Shown: one piece after another, positions 1 through 40,734 of the stretch
How the letters are laid out: the number at the start of each line of letters is the position of its first letter
Numbering within the stretch: the stretch's first letter is position 1
Assembly (NCBI GenBank): GCA_009760855.2
Contig: WPIO01000128.1
Coordinates: 756,001 to 820,000 of the forward strand
DNA: 64,000 bases
Direction of reading: 5' to 3'
Source: Cristatella mucedo
Lineage: Eukaryota > Bryozoa > Phylactolaemata > Cristatellidae
The notes under the pieces: generated by a model
Told to the model about the DNA's origin: nothing
Databases searched by the model: none
The model's input: only the letters and a program-made list of their open reading frames with translations
Translations under genes and position numbers: made by a program

Positions 1-90
1 GAACGCAGTACGATATTGAAGGGACCTAAAGGCGAGCGACAGAACCTGAATGCCGATACGCTGCTTGTTGATTGGTAGGTAGGTAGGTGA

Positions 91-238
91 AGCTGATTGA
101 ACATTTATATAGCGGCGGAAGAGCCTTCGCGGCTAACGCCACCTCTCGCAGTGCACGATAAATGGATCGCCCACTGCAAGTTTCGAGCTCACGATCTGGA
201 TCGTAAAGAGCGAGCACCTTACCTCCTAGGCTAACACC
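91..238 (-). repeat. tRNA-derived SINE, family A, degraded
   Basis: On the minus strand the order is tRNA-like head (ctaggaggtaaggtgctcgc, degraded B box), then gggcgatcc, ctgcaag..., gccg..aaggctcttccg and ctgatt..cagct tail. Same layout as the intact copy at 15600. Confidence 0.6.
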
Positions 239-391
239 ATGGGGCAGCAATTGACTCAGTAACTACTTTCAGGCAGGTGGCTTTCCGTTTGCCAATTCAG
301 ACTCTACGAATTGAAGCCATGTACCGTAGATAGCCGGGTAAAAGGAAAAGGTTCCACATTGCGGGAGAATTAGAGAAGTCTGCACAATTTG

Positions 392-406
392 CACACACAC
401 ACACAC

Positions 407-492
<86 letters not shown>
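392..492. repeat. (CA)n microsatellite
   Basis: About 100 bp of CA dinucleotides, with one gcac interruption near 411. Creates false Cys-Val open frames. The surrounding 239-700 shows nothing else recognisable. Confidence 0.98.
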
Positions 493-494
<2 letters not shown>

Positions 495-700
495 ATACAC
501 ACATATATCTATGTATGTATGTATTTATATTATGGCAAATACAAAATTCAGTCGAATAGTTGGAACTGAAAATTAAATAGATGATCTTTGACCTTGAACT
601 TAAGCCAAGATAGTCTTTGGCGATGACAGCGGTCGGAGTGAGAGTATAGGTAGTGGAAAGAAGGTGGCCTGAGACCGACCACTGAGGTAGTCCGTTCTTT

Positions 701-1363
701 TGCACTGGTGCAGCTCTCAGCTTAGCCGCGATGGGAGCCCTTGCCTTAGAGGGGGGGGGGGGGGTCGACTAGGACGCCTAGTACAGATGCAGCTCCTGAC
801 TCACCTAGCTCAGGTTAGAATGGAGCTTTATGCAGGCGATGCGGTTAGGAGATGGAGCGACTAATGTGCTTGTCTTAGCGGGTTCGACATGGATAGCTAG
901 TACAAGCCCGGCTCCTGGTCTACCTGCTAAAGTTAGAATGAAGCCTGGTGCAGACGTTACGGTCAGGATGTGCACCGACTAATATGCTGAAGTAGAAATA
1001 GCAGCGACGCGCGAGGTCAGGAGTTGAGAGGAGAGAGAATATAATGTGACGAGTGACAGAGCTTACGGCGACAGCTTGAGTAGTCGAGCAGAGACTACGC
1101 CCCGAGAGCTCGGGGCTGCAGCTTCGGTAGTTGAAGCGAGACTACGCTTCGAGAGCATGAGAGACGAACCTACGGCGACGAACAGCTAAGTGCAACTTAG
1201 ACTGTGCAGTTGCGTCCTACCAGCTTCTCAGTTAGCTGCTCGTATCTTGGGGTGCTGTAGCGACCCGCCTTCGGGGTAGGCACAATCGCTAGCGACGCGC
1301 GCATAGGATAGTTTATTATAATCGGGCTTCGGGAGTTGGAGCAGTTAACTCCGTCGGTCCGGT
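701..1363 (+). repeat. Unclassified interspersed repeat, copy 1 (inverted copy at 58125-58777)
   Basis: Starts tgcactggtgcagctctcag and matches the reverse complement of 58125-58777 nearly end to end. Inside are a roughly 120-bp tandem duplication (about 745-990: ctagtacaa.., ttagaatg, gactaatatgct) and a roughly 48-bp pair around 1078-1165 (gactacgcc..gagagc). A run of 14 G lies at 751-764. No coding potential seen. Could be a solo LTR or a non-autonomous element. Confidence 0.75.
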
Positions 1364-2779
1364 ACGAGCTTCTACGCGGTTACACTTTAAGGGCACCCTA
1401 ATTGGCCGACTGCCGTTTCCATGTACAGTCATGTACACTCATGTGTCTCTCGCCGGGGTCACGCCCTTGTCAAATTAAATGCTCGTTCAGTAATACCTGC
1501 GTGTGTCGTGAGGTCCGACCCAAAGGATCTGCTAAGTAACTGATGACACTTGATGACGCTTGGCAAATGCATCAAGCGCTGCTGGGCCATTAAGGAGAAC
1601 TGCATGGCAGGTGGTCCCAATCGGATTAGCTCGCATTGTAGGCACGTGACGTCGAAAAAGTGGGATAGCTTTCTGTAGTTGAAGTCAAATGATAGTGAGT
1701 TCCCACTATTCGAATTTTTATAGTTTATGTGGCATGTTCGTCCGTCCTTGAACGGACGACAGAGCTGCCGAGTCTAATGATACTACTTTAGTAATAGCAC
1801 TAGCTGGCACTGAAATGCCCCGTGATTTTTCGCGGACTTTCTGGGGATTTTTAGTGAATACGATTAGTGAATGCGAAGCACTAGATAATGGCTCTAGAGA
1901 CTTGTCAATTCTGGAGGAATAGTCTCTCTATAAAAGGCGAGCGAGCACTTTTTTCTCTTTGGCTTGAACCAGAACGGTTGTCAGAGCGACGTAAAAGCTT
2001 CGGGTTCGCGTTCAATGTCAGTTCTCCTTTTTTGTAAAACGGATCATACATTGCTAAAATTTCTAAATAGTCAACCATTTATTAAAGCGAGTTAAAAAAA
2101 GTTGCAAAGGCACTAGTCATTTGCGCGTCGCCAGAAGCTTCGAACAGGACTACGGCTACGGCTCTTTTCCAGTGTGCCGCAATTTTAAGATGCCGCCGCA
2201 CATAGTCGGCGTGGAAAAATCAAAAGATTCGAAAAATTGAAGGTTACAACTATCAGCTTAGATTCAAAGGTAAAATAAGAGCTAAACGTTCGTATTTGGA
2301 CGGCCTGGAGAGCTTTTCTCGGCACACTTCGAAGGAAAGTCGCTACCATTTTCCCCGCGTCTCGAGGTTGACGCGTAGCCATAAATCTTGGCCACGCCCT
2401 CCGTCCCCTGGTAGCATAAGCTCACGAAATACGATAACATTGGTATTGCGCCCGCAGAGAATGTGATCTCTTTATAGGCACTTTGCATGTTCTGTAAACG
2501 AAGTTTGTCCGTAGCGTTAGCGGTAGCATGCACAATGTCAGCACGCATAGGTATGCAAAGTAAATTTGCAAGGACCCCGAAAATACTCCAAGTAAGGGGT
2601 GCGTTTGAGCGTCGCATGAAAATTTCGGCTAGTCAGGGGTGTTGTGACGTCACTTAAGAGCTGTTTCAGGCTCTGGGAGAATTCGAACTAAATGAGCAGC
2701 CTTCAAACGAATTCGAGGATGGTTCGAGGCCTCGAGGTAAGTGATTTAAGTCGGAAGAGTGGGCGGTACGATGCTTAGC
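1364..2779. other. Intergenic, no gene recognised; isolated TATA-like box near 1929
   Basis: No conserved frame. A strong TATAAAAGG sits at about 1930-1938, followed by a pyrimidine run, on the plus strand. It could be the promoter of an unrecognised transcript or a relic of a transposon promoter. Nothing supports either. Confidence 0.35.
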
Positions 2780-5700
2780 CCGGTTAACGAGTACTTCTGA
2801 TAGGCAGGCTTGAGCCAGAGAATGACGTGACCTGAAAGTCAGTTATGGAACCTTGAAGTCGAGCCGCTTCTTGAGTGGAGGCTAGTACAGGTCAAAGGTG
2901 AGAAATGGCATGATGTGGCAACCGCAATGCTCACGACAGACAAGCTTAAGTGCAGAGTTTTGAATTTATTGTGAGTACCTGATTCTACGCCGGAAAGCAG
3001 TGAGCGAGCTACACAAGTCGAGGCGGGACGTCATAGATGCGCGGACCAACATGGATCCGGTATTCCGATCTAAGCAAGCCCGAATTTTCACAATGCTTCG
3101 TCGCTTAAAGTAGGCACACTGGACTGGGAAGCTGATGCGATCGTCTAGTGAAAGGTCTCTTTGGAAAAGGACCCCTCAGACTGAGTGCTGATTATATAGA
3201 AAATACTTTCTGCGGAGCCAATTTCGAGCGTCAAGCTTTCAAATTTCTGTGACGCGCTAAGCTTGCCCGTAACCAGTGAGTCGGTTTTTATCGTCATTAA
3301 ATGCTTGACAAAGGTATGTCACGTGCCATGCACGTGAGGAGGTCAGCAATAGGGACAGTATAAATGTAATGCATTTATAATTGTGTAAATTTATATAAAT
3401 AAATTTAGTTTAAATAAATTTATAAATGCATAAATTGTGAAAAGAAGCAAAATGAGTACAGAGCCCTTGGGTACAACATTCTTCAGTGGTTCGTCAGAGG
3501 ATCTACGTCTGTTCTCGTCAATACTCTAGAGTGGCCCGCCGAGATATGACCTCCAACGTTGCCATGCAGTGACAGAGATGCACAGGCAAAACAAGATGGC
3601 CCGAGAAGGACTTGGAGATCAATAGTGTCAAACGCTGCCGAAAGATCAAGCAAAACATGAAGCGACATGATCAAGCTACATGAAGAGAGAATTAACACAA
3701 TTTCTCATTTCTGAAAAGATCATTACTGACCCGAAGCAACGCCGACGAAGTGCAGTGACGTTCACTTAAACTCTAGTCAAATTTATGCGTTGATACAAAT
3801 AGTCGCTATTTATCAATTCTAATCGTCGGCAATGCGACTCCCTCATACGCAGAAATACAAAAATAACTCTAAGAGCCTCTTAGCATACTTAAGCGGCGTG
3901 CGTGTTAATACTACGGCAGTTTTTTCCGACGATGTGAAGTCGAGTCTGTGCTGCGACGCTTTCTGTCTGACCGAGACAAGGCTGAGCACGTCGCTTTCTG
4001 ATACGAATGAATTTCACTGCTAAATACAGGTTTCTGCGTTTTGGGCTATAGCTACCTGAATATGTTAGATGTATCACTCGCTGAACCAGTCGCTCCGACA
4101 ACCCGAGTACAGAAAAAGTACTTTGCCGGTGCCGGTGATCCACTTGAGTTTGCACAGCTTGCCACCAGGACGTCCCTCGCTGGCACCTCAGCGCCTCTTC
4201 ATGGACCGGAAGTTCTCCTTACTGAGCTGCAGTTCTCCATTTGCACTTGTCGTTTCTTTATCGCAGCAGCAAAAGCAACATCATTTTGCGTGGTGCCAAT
4301 TGGCACTAAGTGAGGCGCCGTACAGATATTCCATTCAGAGCACTCGCACTTAGAAAAACCTAACTTCAAGTGCAGGATACGACCCATAGTATAATATATT
4401 CTGAAGCATAATGCCTTTAGTTTACATTTAGTATGCATAGCCTCTTACTTAGCAGAGCGCTTTAGCTCATTTTATTCAAGCTCATCAAGCCGTTTTATAT
4501 TGCTCTTACCTAATTCGCGCGACGACCTTCATGGGCCCTGCTTAATTGCTCACACGCTATGCTGTGAGATTTTGGTGCATTTAGCACTGGCGAGTTGTCG
4601 GTAAGACGTGTGTGTAAAATCGAACGAAGATCTTGGCCAGCTGATCGCGCCTTTTCCCGCAGAGAACTCTTTGAATCTTTACTACGGCGACACGACCCCC
4701 TCGCTTATATTTAGTTGGTCGCGGTTTATATCTTTAAGTCATACACCGGTAGCATTAATGTCAAGATTAGCTAATGAAGCAGCGTCATCTATCAAGCAAC
4801 CGAAGATTTGCTCAATGACTGCCATCGTCTTGAGAGCAAAGGAGAAGGCTTCCGGTCACCATTATTTTACGCCAAAAGTTGAAATAATTTTAACGAAACC
4901 GACCGCCGTACTAATATGATATAAAAAGATCAGACATCTGATCGCTCTCGCTAATGCTATCTATCCACCCGGCAGTACGCGGCTCGTACGCATCATTGCA
5001 TCATTCGCACTCGCATCAGTATCTTTGGATTGTGCATCCATGATTCAACGAAGCTTTTATTAGAGCTTGAGACTTGGCCTTCTGCTAGAACTGACTGGTG
5101 CGATGTCCAACAGTCCTCGTATGCATGACGATAGACAGTCGGTCCTGATCTTGTAAACGCTTTTTCAAGCTTTTGCTTATTTGACATAGCTTATTGAATG
5201 TCTGCGGTAAACCACGAACTGTCTGGAAGAGGACTCGCAGTACGCTCAGTCAGAAGTGCGAACTCGCCAAGTATGTCTGCTAGTGTCGTGTTGTAGCATT
5301 CTACTAACGATGACAGGTCAGAAGGGGATTGAGCAGCAGGGACGAAGCAGATATTCTCGCGGGGACAGCTTCGATGTCAAGGGTGCTTCGATGTTGCTAT
5401 TCAATGGTGACTTTAAATGCAGTGAAGGGCACACATTATACACTGAATGAGATCTGCAAGTGGTGAGATATGCAGACTCTAGTAATGATAAATGATGATA
5501 ACAAGCAGTTGTAAGAGAAGATGTGGTCGAGTGCGTGACCCTTGATGTGAAGACGGCCGTGCACATGACCCACAAGAGAAATGAGTCAGTGCACAAACTT
5601 CAGTGCTGAAGGCGTCAGATAAGTTATCAAAACGAACGTTAAAATAATCCACAATGAGGAAAGACCGATTTATTGCACACAGAATGGAAATGAGATCAGA

Positions 5701-6265
5701 TAAATCTGAGATAATTGAAAACTTGGTACATAGTGGGTTATTGACTATTGCCATATTTAGTAGCATCCAGTCGGATGAACTCAAAACAATAGATTCTAAA
5801 GGCCGCTTCGAGAGGACTACAAACAGCGTGAAATTGAAGGATATCGCGTGATAACCGAGACTTCACCATAGGTTTTGATTGATCTAGGGATATAAAAGGA
5901 GAAGCCCATTAGAGTTTCGTCGTTAACAGTCAGGCTGTTAACCGAATTTAGCCAGCTCCGGGTCAAGGCGAATAGGTCCAATTGATTCTCAGCACTACTT
6001 TGCATTTTATTAGGGGATTCTGGCGCATTGAGGCGAAGATTCCAAAGACAAGTTTAATATTGTCCGGCGGGCTTATGAGAGGCCTGACGCCAACTAAATA
6101 AGAGAGATTTACAGCAGCACACGAGGGAGGTCGCTGAGGGCAAATCAAAACAATTTTTGAAATGCCAAACGAGCGAGCCTCCGGTAGCACATCCTCTAAC
6201 GCTCTGCAGCACTCTCCTTCTGTTAATGCACAATTCACGGATCTTACCGACAGCAACCACATCTA
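2780..6265 (-). mobile_element. L2/CR1-like LINE, frameshifted, minus strand
   Basis: Pieces follow the order expected for one element read right to left. Endonuclease start: LDLFALTRSWLN and the following GGVSVITR-like stretch at 5817-6262. Endonuclease core: VDYFNVRFDNLSDAFSTE at 5479-5784 (family GDFN..VDNPSD). Linker: RSGPTVYRHAYEDCWTSHQS at 4993-5187. Reverse transcriptase motif A: VLLDLSAAFDTIDLQVLL at 3483-3698. Late RT/thumb segment at about 2950-3260, sharing words such as gatgcgatcgtctagtgaaaggtc with the copy at 8640-9050. Many stops and frameshifts; dead. Gaps between pieces may hold other insertions. Confidence 0.75.
3832..4200 (+). mobile_element. Endonuclease-start fragment of an L2-like LINE, plus strand
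   Basis: Plus-strand frame contains SGVRVNTTAVFSDDVKSS and DAFCLTETRLSTSLSD. The LTET.LS motif is the start of the APE-type endonuclease in L2/CR1 LINEs. It lies in opposite orientation inside the larger minus-strand LINE, so it is probably a nested insertion. Confidence 0.45.
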
Positions 6266-6612
6266 GGAATGCATATTAACGACGATAACGAAACGATAAT
6301 AGGTAAGCATGATCGTACGTAATAGACAGCTTACTAGCAGCCAGAGTCTCCACCAGACACCACTGCCACTGGCGTGCAGGCTAAGCTCCGAGATGTCCAC
6401 AGGCACGTAATTTCTTAAGCCCTACGGTCAAAAAAATAAATTTAAACAGGTCTTAAACTAAGCTTTAAACAGGCCATAGCTGTATCGGTTTCCGTATACG
6501 ATGTTCGCAAGAACTTTGATTTTCGGAAGAGAATCCTGTATTGGACTCTAAACGCTAGTAGTGCTTTGCGTCGGGAGGGGAGGCGAGAATGACCTATTTA
6601 AATTTATATCCT

Positions 6613-6779
6613 AGCTGATTAAACAGCCTCTTTTTGTATAACGACAGAAGAGCCTTTACGGCTATCACAACCGCTTGCAGTGGCGATAAAGGATCGCTCA
6701 CCGCAGGAATCGAACCCACGACCTCGGGACCAATGTCGTGAAAGCAACCGCCTTACCTAGTGTGCCATCACGGCTCACC
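6613..6779 (-). repeat. tRNA-derived SINE, family A, full length
   Basis: Minus strand: tggtgagccgtgatggcaca (A-box region tggcacactaggtaagg), a gacctcgg/ccgaggtc-type stem, B box gggttcgattcct, gatcctttatcgcc, ctgcaagcgg, and tail gctgtttaatcagct. No poly(A). Confidence 0.85.
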
Positions 6780-7060
6780 AACCTACAGTCGCTGCTTATG
6801 TATAGGATGCCTAAAGCCACCCTCTTAATGGCGATTGATGATGTTACTATCCATTTCTCAGCAGATGCACATACATAAAGTACCTATATCTTTACTCTTA
6901 GGGGATCACTAATGAAATGTCTGATTATCTTGTAAGATTATACAAGCCTATGGGAACTCTGCGGTCCAACCGCACGACCCCACACTTACGCTGGGGACCC
7001 TCTCCTTTCCGCTGAGCAGGGCTTCAGTACGAGCAGGGTCTCTTATATAAAAGGAAAATA

Positions 7061-7195
7061 TAGTTCATTTGTATAGCGCCTCAAGAGAACCTAATCTCTA
7101 TTCAGCCGCTTCACATATGCCTCTGGGCTCGAGCCCACGACCTCAGCCAGGCCTTAGTTCGGTGGAGCACTTTAACCGCAGGACCAACTCAGTTC
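7061..7195 (-). repeat. SINE family B with LINE-like 3' tail
   Basis: Minus strand: caccgaactaaggcctggctgaggtcgtgggctcgagcc (tRNA-like B box ggctcgagcc), then gaggcatatgtgaagcggctgaatagagattagg ttctct tgaggcgctatacaaatgaacta. The 3' half resembles the resident L2-like LINE tail. A second copy is at 38493. Confidence 0.7.
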
Positions 7196-8639
7196 GAAGC
7201 TTTGACATACCCCTGGTCTACGTCCGAGTTATATCGGAGAGCCCTAGTTCGATCCTTCGCATAACCGCTAGTGTCCCATATGAGTCAGCAGCTAATCAAG
7301 AGGCAGGCCATTCTCCTGCCTTCACTAAGACTGTGTCTGGAGATTATCGCCTCCAGATTTCTGCCGAAGCCTGGGTGGAATGTAGTCGCCGCGTACTCGT
7401 GCAGGATGCCCTAGAGCATCACCCTCTTCATGGTGACAGATGATGTTATATATATATCCACTGATCACTGGTTAGCATGTACTTCGAGGCTCCTTGATCC
7501 AACATCTGGCTCTAATTACCGATTCCCCTCCCATCGCTTCAGTGCAGTCGACTCTGGGGGAGGGAGGGGCAGAGCGTTCATTGTACAGCACCGTGCCTTG
7601 TATTGTGCTCATTAATGCACAACGAACGTGCACAGCACTGGACCCCACAGCACTGGAATGCAATATTCGTGTGTTCTTTTCTTTTTGTATTACTCATTAC
7701 GAGGGATTTAAGACAAGAATACCAACCCCTAAACAAGAACCGAACACCCAGTGTCAGATCCTTGGTAATTGCAAATCCTTTCAAATGTATCGCACACAGC
7801 TCACTAGCTATCGATATCACTGCTATCGCTGCTCACTCACTTATACTAAAAACCGGCTCAGCCTCCGCATCCACGGAGTTTGCTCGTCGTACGCCAATTT
7901 CAGCTTTAGCTAGATGCACGCGTCAGCCATACAGTCAAATCTGTCCAGTTTCCGCTCGGCAATGTAGAAGTAATTAGGGCATGCTTAGATAACAGTACCG
8001 AAGACTAGTTTTCCATGCAGTTACTTGTGAAATGTGCAGCTTACAGTGGCACATACGTTTCAGCTGTCCTGAGCACATAAGAGTTGACAAAGATTTTTGA
8101 CGGCAATTGCGTTAGCTCAACCAATTGTTAGGGGAGCGACTCGGCCTTGTGATTTCAAGATCTTTCCCATCCCGTGCTGCTCGGTCATATGATGTACCGT
8201 CGCGGCCGCTATTACTGCGAATAGACATACTGCATTAGCCGCATTAAACCCATTCTTAATCAAGAGCAAGTAATTTAATTAAAAAATAAGTCAAGCCTTA
8301 GTGTATGTAGGAGTAACACCAATCACTATACGAGCAGCTTGGCAATAGCAGGAATATTGTGCCTCCCCCCCACCCATTTCGAAATATTATGCTCCGCACG
8401 ACTTCAGCCAGCTCGGCTAGAAATTCGCGTTCACTCCACAAGTCGCGAAAACATCTCGATAGCCGACGCTGCAAGAATGGCAGCGTTCACACGTGCCTCC
8501 ATTCCAGCTTCGGGAGGGGGGAGGAGGAGTTCGTGTACACGAAGCAGCGATAAGCATTTATCGCTGCTGTTGACATCTCTTTTGTTTCGCACCCGCTCGC
8601 GCTACATAGAATTCTCAATGCTATCGTACTGTACACACA
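7196..8639. other. Intergenic, nothing recognised
   Basis: Several open frames of 60-140 codons on both strands overlap in different frames and show no known motif, splice context or repeats. Treated as non-coding. Confidence 0.5.
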
Positions 8640-9050
8640 GATAATTTCGGTACACCCCAACGCAGAACCGATAGGTCGACGTTGAAGACCATATACCAAA
8701 GTTTTCCCGTGGGACAATTTCGAGGGCTGCCGAGAGCAAAGCACAGACCTGCTTACATCTCTTTTCTTCAATAGCAAGGCTTACAGCTGTAATTGCGTAC
8801 ATCGGCAGACCAGCAAGTAGTGAGTTGCAGAAGTCGAGACGGGTTGTCACAAATGCATAGACTAATTTCGATGTGGTATCCCTATCTAAACAAGCCCGAT
8901 TTTTAACAATGTTTTGCAGCTGAAAGTAGGCAGACTTGACTGTGGAACTGATGTGGTCGTCTAACGAAAGGTCACTTTGGAACGTGACACCTAGATTTAG
9001 TGTAGATTCAACAGGAGATATGCTGGCAGTCAATTTTGAGCGTTAAATTT
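8640..9050 (-). mobile_element. L2-like LINE fragment, late RT region, minus strand
   Basis: Frame 8602-9033 reads LGVTFQSDLSLDDHISSTVK, SAYFQLQNI, CLDRDTTSKLVYAFVTTRLD and FCNSLLAGLP. This is the thumb region of L2/CR1-type reverse transcriptases (family LDYCNSLL.GLP). 5'- and 3'-truncated. Confidence 0.85.
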
Positions 9051-9259
9051 ATTTAATTTTCCAGTTTCGGAATCACACTAGGTTTGAGCATGGTCGGATA
9101 TATAATAGAATGAAGCGTGAGACACACAAACCAGAGAGGAGGACGGAGAGTAGGAAGGCGAGAATGAGAGAAACAGGAGAAGATAGAAATAGACTTGAGT
9201 GAGAGGGAGCGAGAAAGAGAGAGGGAGAAGAAGAAGAGCGAAACTGGGAGTTCTAGACA

Positions 9260-9262
<3 letters not shown>

Positions 9263-9319
<57 letters not shown>
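9263..9319. repeat. (GA)n microsatellite
   Basis: About 57 bp of pure GA, flanked by purine-rich degenerate repeats from 9120 to 9360. Confidence 0.97.
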
Positions 9320-9323
<4 letters not shown>

Positions 9324-10405
9324 GAAGACAAGGAGAGGAGGGGAGACAGGGATGTCAACTGAACTCTTTAAACGAAACGTCGCTACTCTGTTAGCATGAA
9401 GCTGTAATTGGTGTCTTCGCATTCTCGATTGGTCAAGCGACCGTATTATGACTCTTGACTACCACAAGTTTTTTCAGGGTATACTCAGACTATGCTACAA
9501 AGCCAGATTTATATTGTATCGCTATAAAAGGCTTAGTAGCTACTAAGCAAAACGGTTAGCTAAAGATTTTACCGGATGTTTGATTGTCACAGCGTTAGAC
9601 TACACACTAATAACATGTTTGGTAGGAATGCCGAAAGAAGCTATTAAACCTTTGCTGTGTTAGTCGCTAGCTGGGTATTTAAGAACGCAAACTTAAGTGG
9701 TGTCCGCAAGGCCCTAAGCTGTGGAACTCAAGACACAGTTCTTATGCAACGGAAGCCTATCTCCTGCTTCCCCTCTCCTCCTTTTTCGCGTGTCCTGAGC
9801 TCCAACGTCTGCACAAATTTCTGTCCCCTCACGGCTCAGCTCCTGGTTTAACACGGTTTTCTTGTAACCGGCGAGTACATATGAGAGAGCTTATAAATAT
9901 GACTGTAACGATGTTAAGTTTAGTCGGCTAGACTATGGCACATGCATGTGATCTCAGGCCACAAGAATCGAATTGCCTAGTCCGAACGGCTTCGGTTAAG
10001 GCATGCTCTATTTAGGCTTTGCAAAATAACATGCTTTCACGAAGTCTACCCTAACAAGTAGTATAGTCAGCTTTACGTATATGCATCAATCTATCTTGAT
10101 CTATAAATCCAATCACTTGCTAGTGCTTATGCAAAGCTTTCGCCTGATTCAATAGGTGCAAGAATGAGTATTATGCACAGCAGCCGTTCCACCAATTTCT
10201 TGATAAACCACTGGCAAACTAATGTGTACATACATACCAACTCCTGGTGATGAGGATACAGATGCAGCCAATATGAAAAAAGCCAAAAAAGTCCTACGAT
10301 TCTGTGCATAATAGTAATAACAATGCATTCGATAAAGCGACCTCATAGAACTCAATCTCTTCCCAGGTACTTTACATTTGCATGATTTGTGTGCATCACA
10401 AACAA

Positions 10406-10407
<2 letters not shown>
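9320..10407. other. Intergenic, nothing recognised
   Basis: Short unconnected frames only. No repeat family member identified. Confidence 0.5.

Positions 10408-10474
<67 letters not shown>
10408..10474. repeat. (TA)n microsatellite
   Basis: About 66 bp of TA, in the 3' flank of NAA38. Confidence 0.97.
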
Positions 10475-10475
<1 letters not shown>

Positions 10476-11157
10476 TACAATATGTTTATATATATATTAT
10501 AAACATGTTTTGAGGAAGTTTTAGGGAATTTAGCCCAGGGCGTGAGCTGCTTACCTTTAACGATCAAGGTCTAAGGCCAATGACACATGCATTGGAATGC
10601 ACGTCTGAGCATCGTCTGCCCTTATGATCATGTTAAATCAGCTAAGTATTTTATTATGAAATATTCTCTCTATCACGATCAGAACAAACAGGACAAAAAC
10701 AAAAACAGCTCTTGCACAAGAGTGACAGCAACTACAGCTTTTGGACGCTTGAGAGCCACCAGCATTTTGAATCATACAAAAGAACAGAACAAACCAGCAT
10801 GTCATCATAACCAAGTCGTCTAGAGCCAACTGGACAGACAGCACACCCAGTGCTACCAGGATGTCACGTGTGGCGATTCAATTCCCAGTGCTGTACAAGC
10901 TAGCTATTTCCACCAGTCGCAGGCATGCAGCACAATGGTCTATATCGTGGTAAGGTGACAATAAGATACAGTAACATTGCAATCCTAAGCCGGAGTACCC
11001 AAGTCCATGTGCCATCGTTAGCCTGCAAGCCACATGTCCTTTTGGCGCAAACACATCATGCCCTGAGACAGTTTAACTTCAAATATCGTTCGATGATATA
11101 TTAGTATTGTAGCCGATGCAGTATATGCCCCAGTTAAAAGACATTTTGCTGCAGTAT
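10475..11157 (-). other. Probable NAA38 3' UTR and flank
   Basis: Directly downstream of the NAA38 stop on the minus strand. A possible poly(A) signal (TTTATT on plus, AATAAA on minus) lies at 10650-10655, about 500 bp past the stop. No other feature recognised. Confidence 0.4.
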
Positions 11158-24422
<13,265 letters not shown>

Positions 24423-24698
24423 GGTATCCGCACGAGAGTTACAGCTGGATCAGCCGCTGGTTGTAGCAGAGGATTAATGGGGTAGTTGTATCGAAGGTTC
24501 TACTTGTCAAGAGAGCTTGCGGCCGTAAGGAAGTGAAAAACAGTTAAGCGTTGCTTTGAATATCACTATTATAAATACACACGTGTTATTATTGATATGT
24601 TAAATTATAATTGTATTTAATGACTTAATCATCACCTCGAGATCCACGTGCTTGGGCTACCCGTCGGTGATGGTTGCCATCGGCAACGTTGTTCGGAG
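24423..24698. promoter_or_regulatory. Shared bidirectional promoter of NAA38 and CYB5D1
   Basis: Only 276 bp separate the two start codons, so core promoters and 5' UTRs of both genes must lie here or overlap the coding starts. It holds an X-box (24673-24687), CACGTG E-boxes at 24580-24585 and 24645-24650, and a TATAAATA-like run at 24570-24577. The middle is AT-rich and the flanks more GC-rich. Transcription start sites cannot be placed from sequence alone. Confidence 0.8.
24673..24687 (+). promoter_or_regulatory. RFX X-box motif, GTTGCC-ATC-GGCAAC
   Basis: Both half sites fit the RFX consensus GTNRCC N(0-3) RGYAAC without mismatch. The motif ends 11 bp before the CYB5D1 ATG. RFX factors activate ciliary genes through such sites in many animals, which fits the ciliary role of CYB5D1. 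The distance is short, so the site would overlap the start region or 5' UTR. Whether it also affects NAA38 is unknown. Confidence 0.75.
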
Positions 24699-39996
<15,298 letters not shown>

Positions 39997-40324
39997 TGTC
40001 GCGATCGACTTTCTTATGCACTCATGAATTCGGCAAAGGCTGCCTTCTGAGGTCATTTACTTGGTCCGTATGAAGTGCGATCGATCTACCAATGTTGTAT
40101 GACTATGGATATCTTTGTTACCAAAAAAATTACAGCCTCATCATAAACCCACAAATTACCCACTTAGTTGTAAAAAATGAGCCTACGGTATCTATGCAGT
40201 CTTTGCTTGGCAAAATGTACTGCAATTATTACTGTCAATGTATGCATACAATACAATTTAATTTCCATAAGGCAAGCCAAAATCTTGGACTAAGAGGCTG
40301 GTATTTTTATGTGTTAGTGATAAT
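39997..40324 (+). other. CYB5D1 3' UTR region
   Basis: Follows the TGA stop. No canonical AATAAA seen before the LINE tail at 40325. An AATAATAATAAC run at 40320-40333 could act as a weak signal or be the LINE tail repeat. Confidence 0.4.
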
Positions 40325-40520
40325 AATAATAACAATGAGACTTTTGTTATAGCGCCCTCAGAGAACTGAATCTCTTTCTAGGCACTGTAATTTTCTTTAA
40401 AGGAAGCATGATCGAATAGTTAGTGGTAGCATGCTCAATGAAAAACAAGCATAACGTGGTGTGATGGAACATGCACAGGGTCAGCATGCAAATATGGTTA
40501 GTGGCAGCGATGTGGTCAGG
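40325..40520 (-). mobile_element. L2-like LINE 3' tail, minus strand
   Basis: ataataacaatgag, tatagcgccctcagagaactgaatctctttctaggcactgta is the reversed terminal hairpin. Then gcatgatcgaatagttagtgg and catgcacagggtcagcatgc (3' UTR words reversed). 5'-truncated. Confidence 0.85.
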
Positions 40521-40734
40521 GTTTCTATCAAAGCTGCAATATTAGTTTAACCGTTTAGCCGTTCCTTAGTCTCAGCTGATATTTTTCTTTAGATGGTAAC
40601 AGACTGTCATTGAACTTCCCAACCCAAACCACAATTTCTCAAGATAATTAATGTATATTAGGCGTCCCAAAATACAAGGAATTTGATAGGTAGCCCATGT
40701 AGTCAGACATTTCAAGTTCCACGACGGCCGAATC

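Noticed and set aside
7494-7977. Overlapping plus-strand frames of 124-139 codons
   Set aside because: No motif, no splice context, no conservation visible; likely chance.
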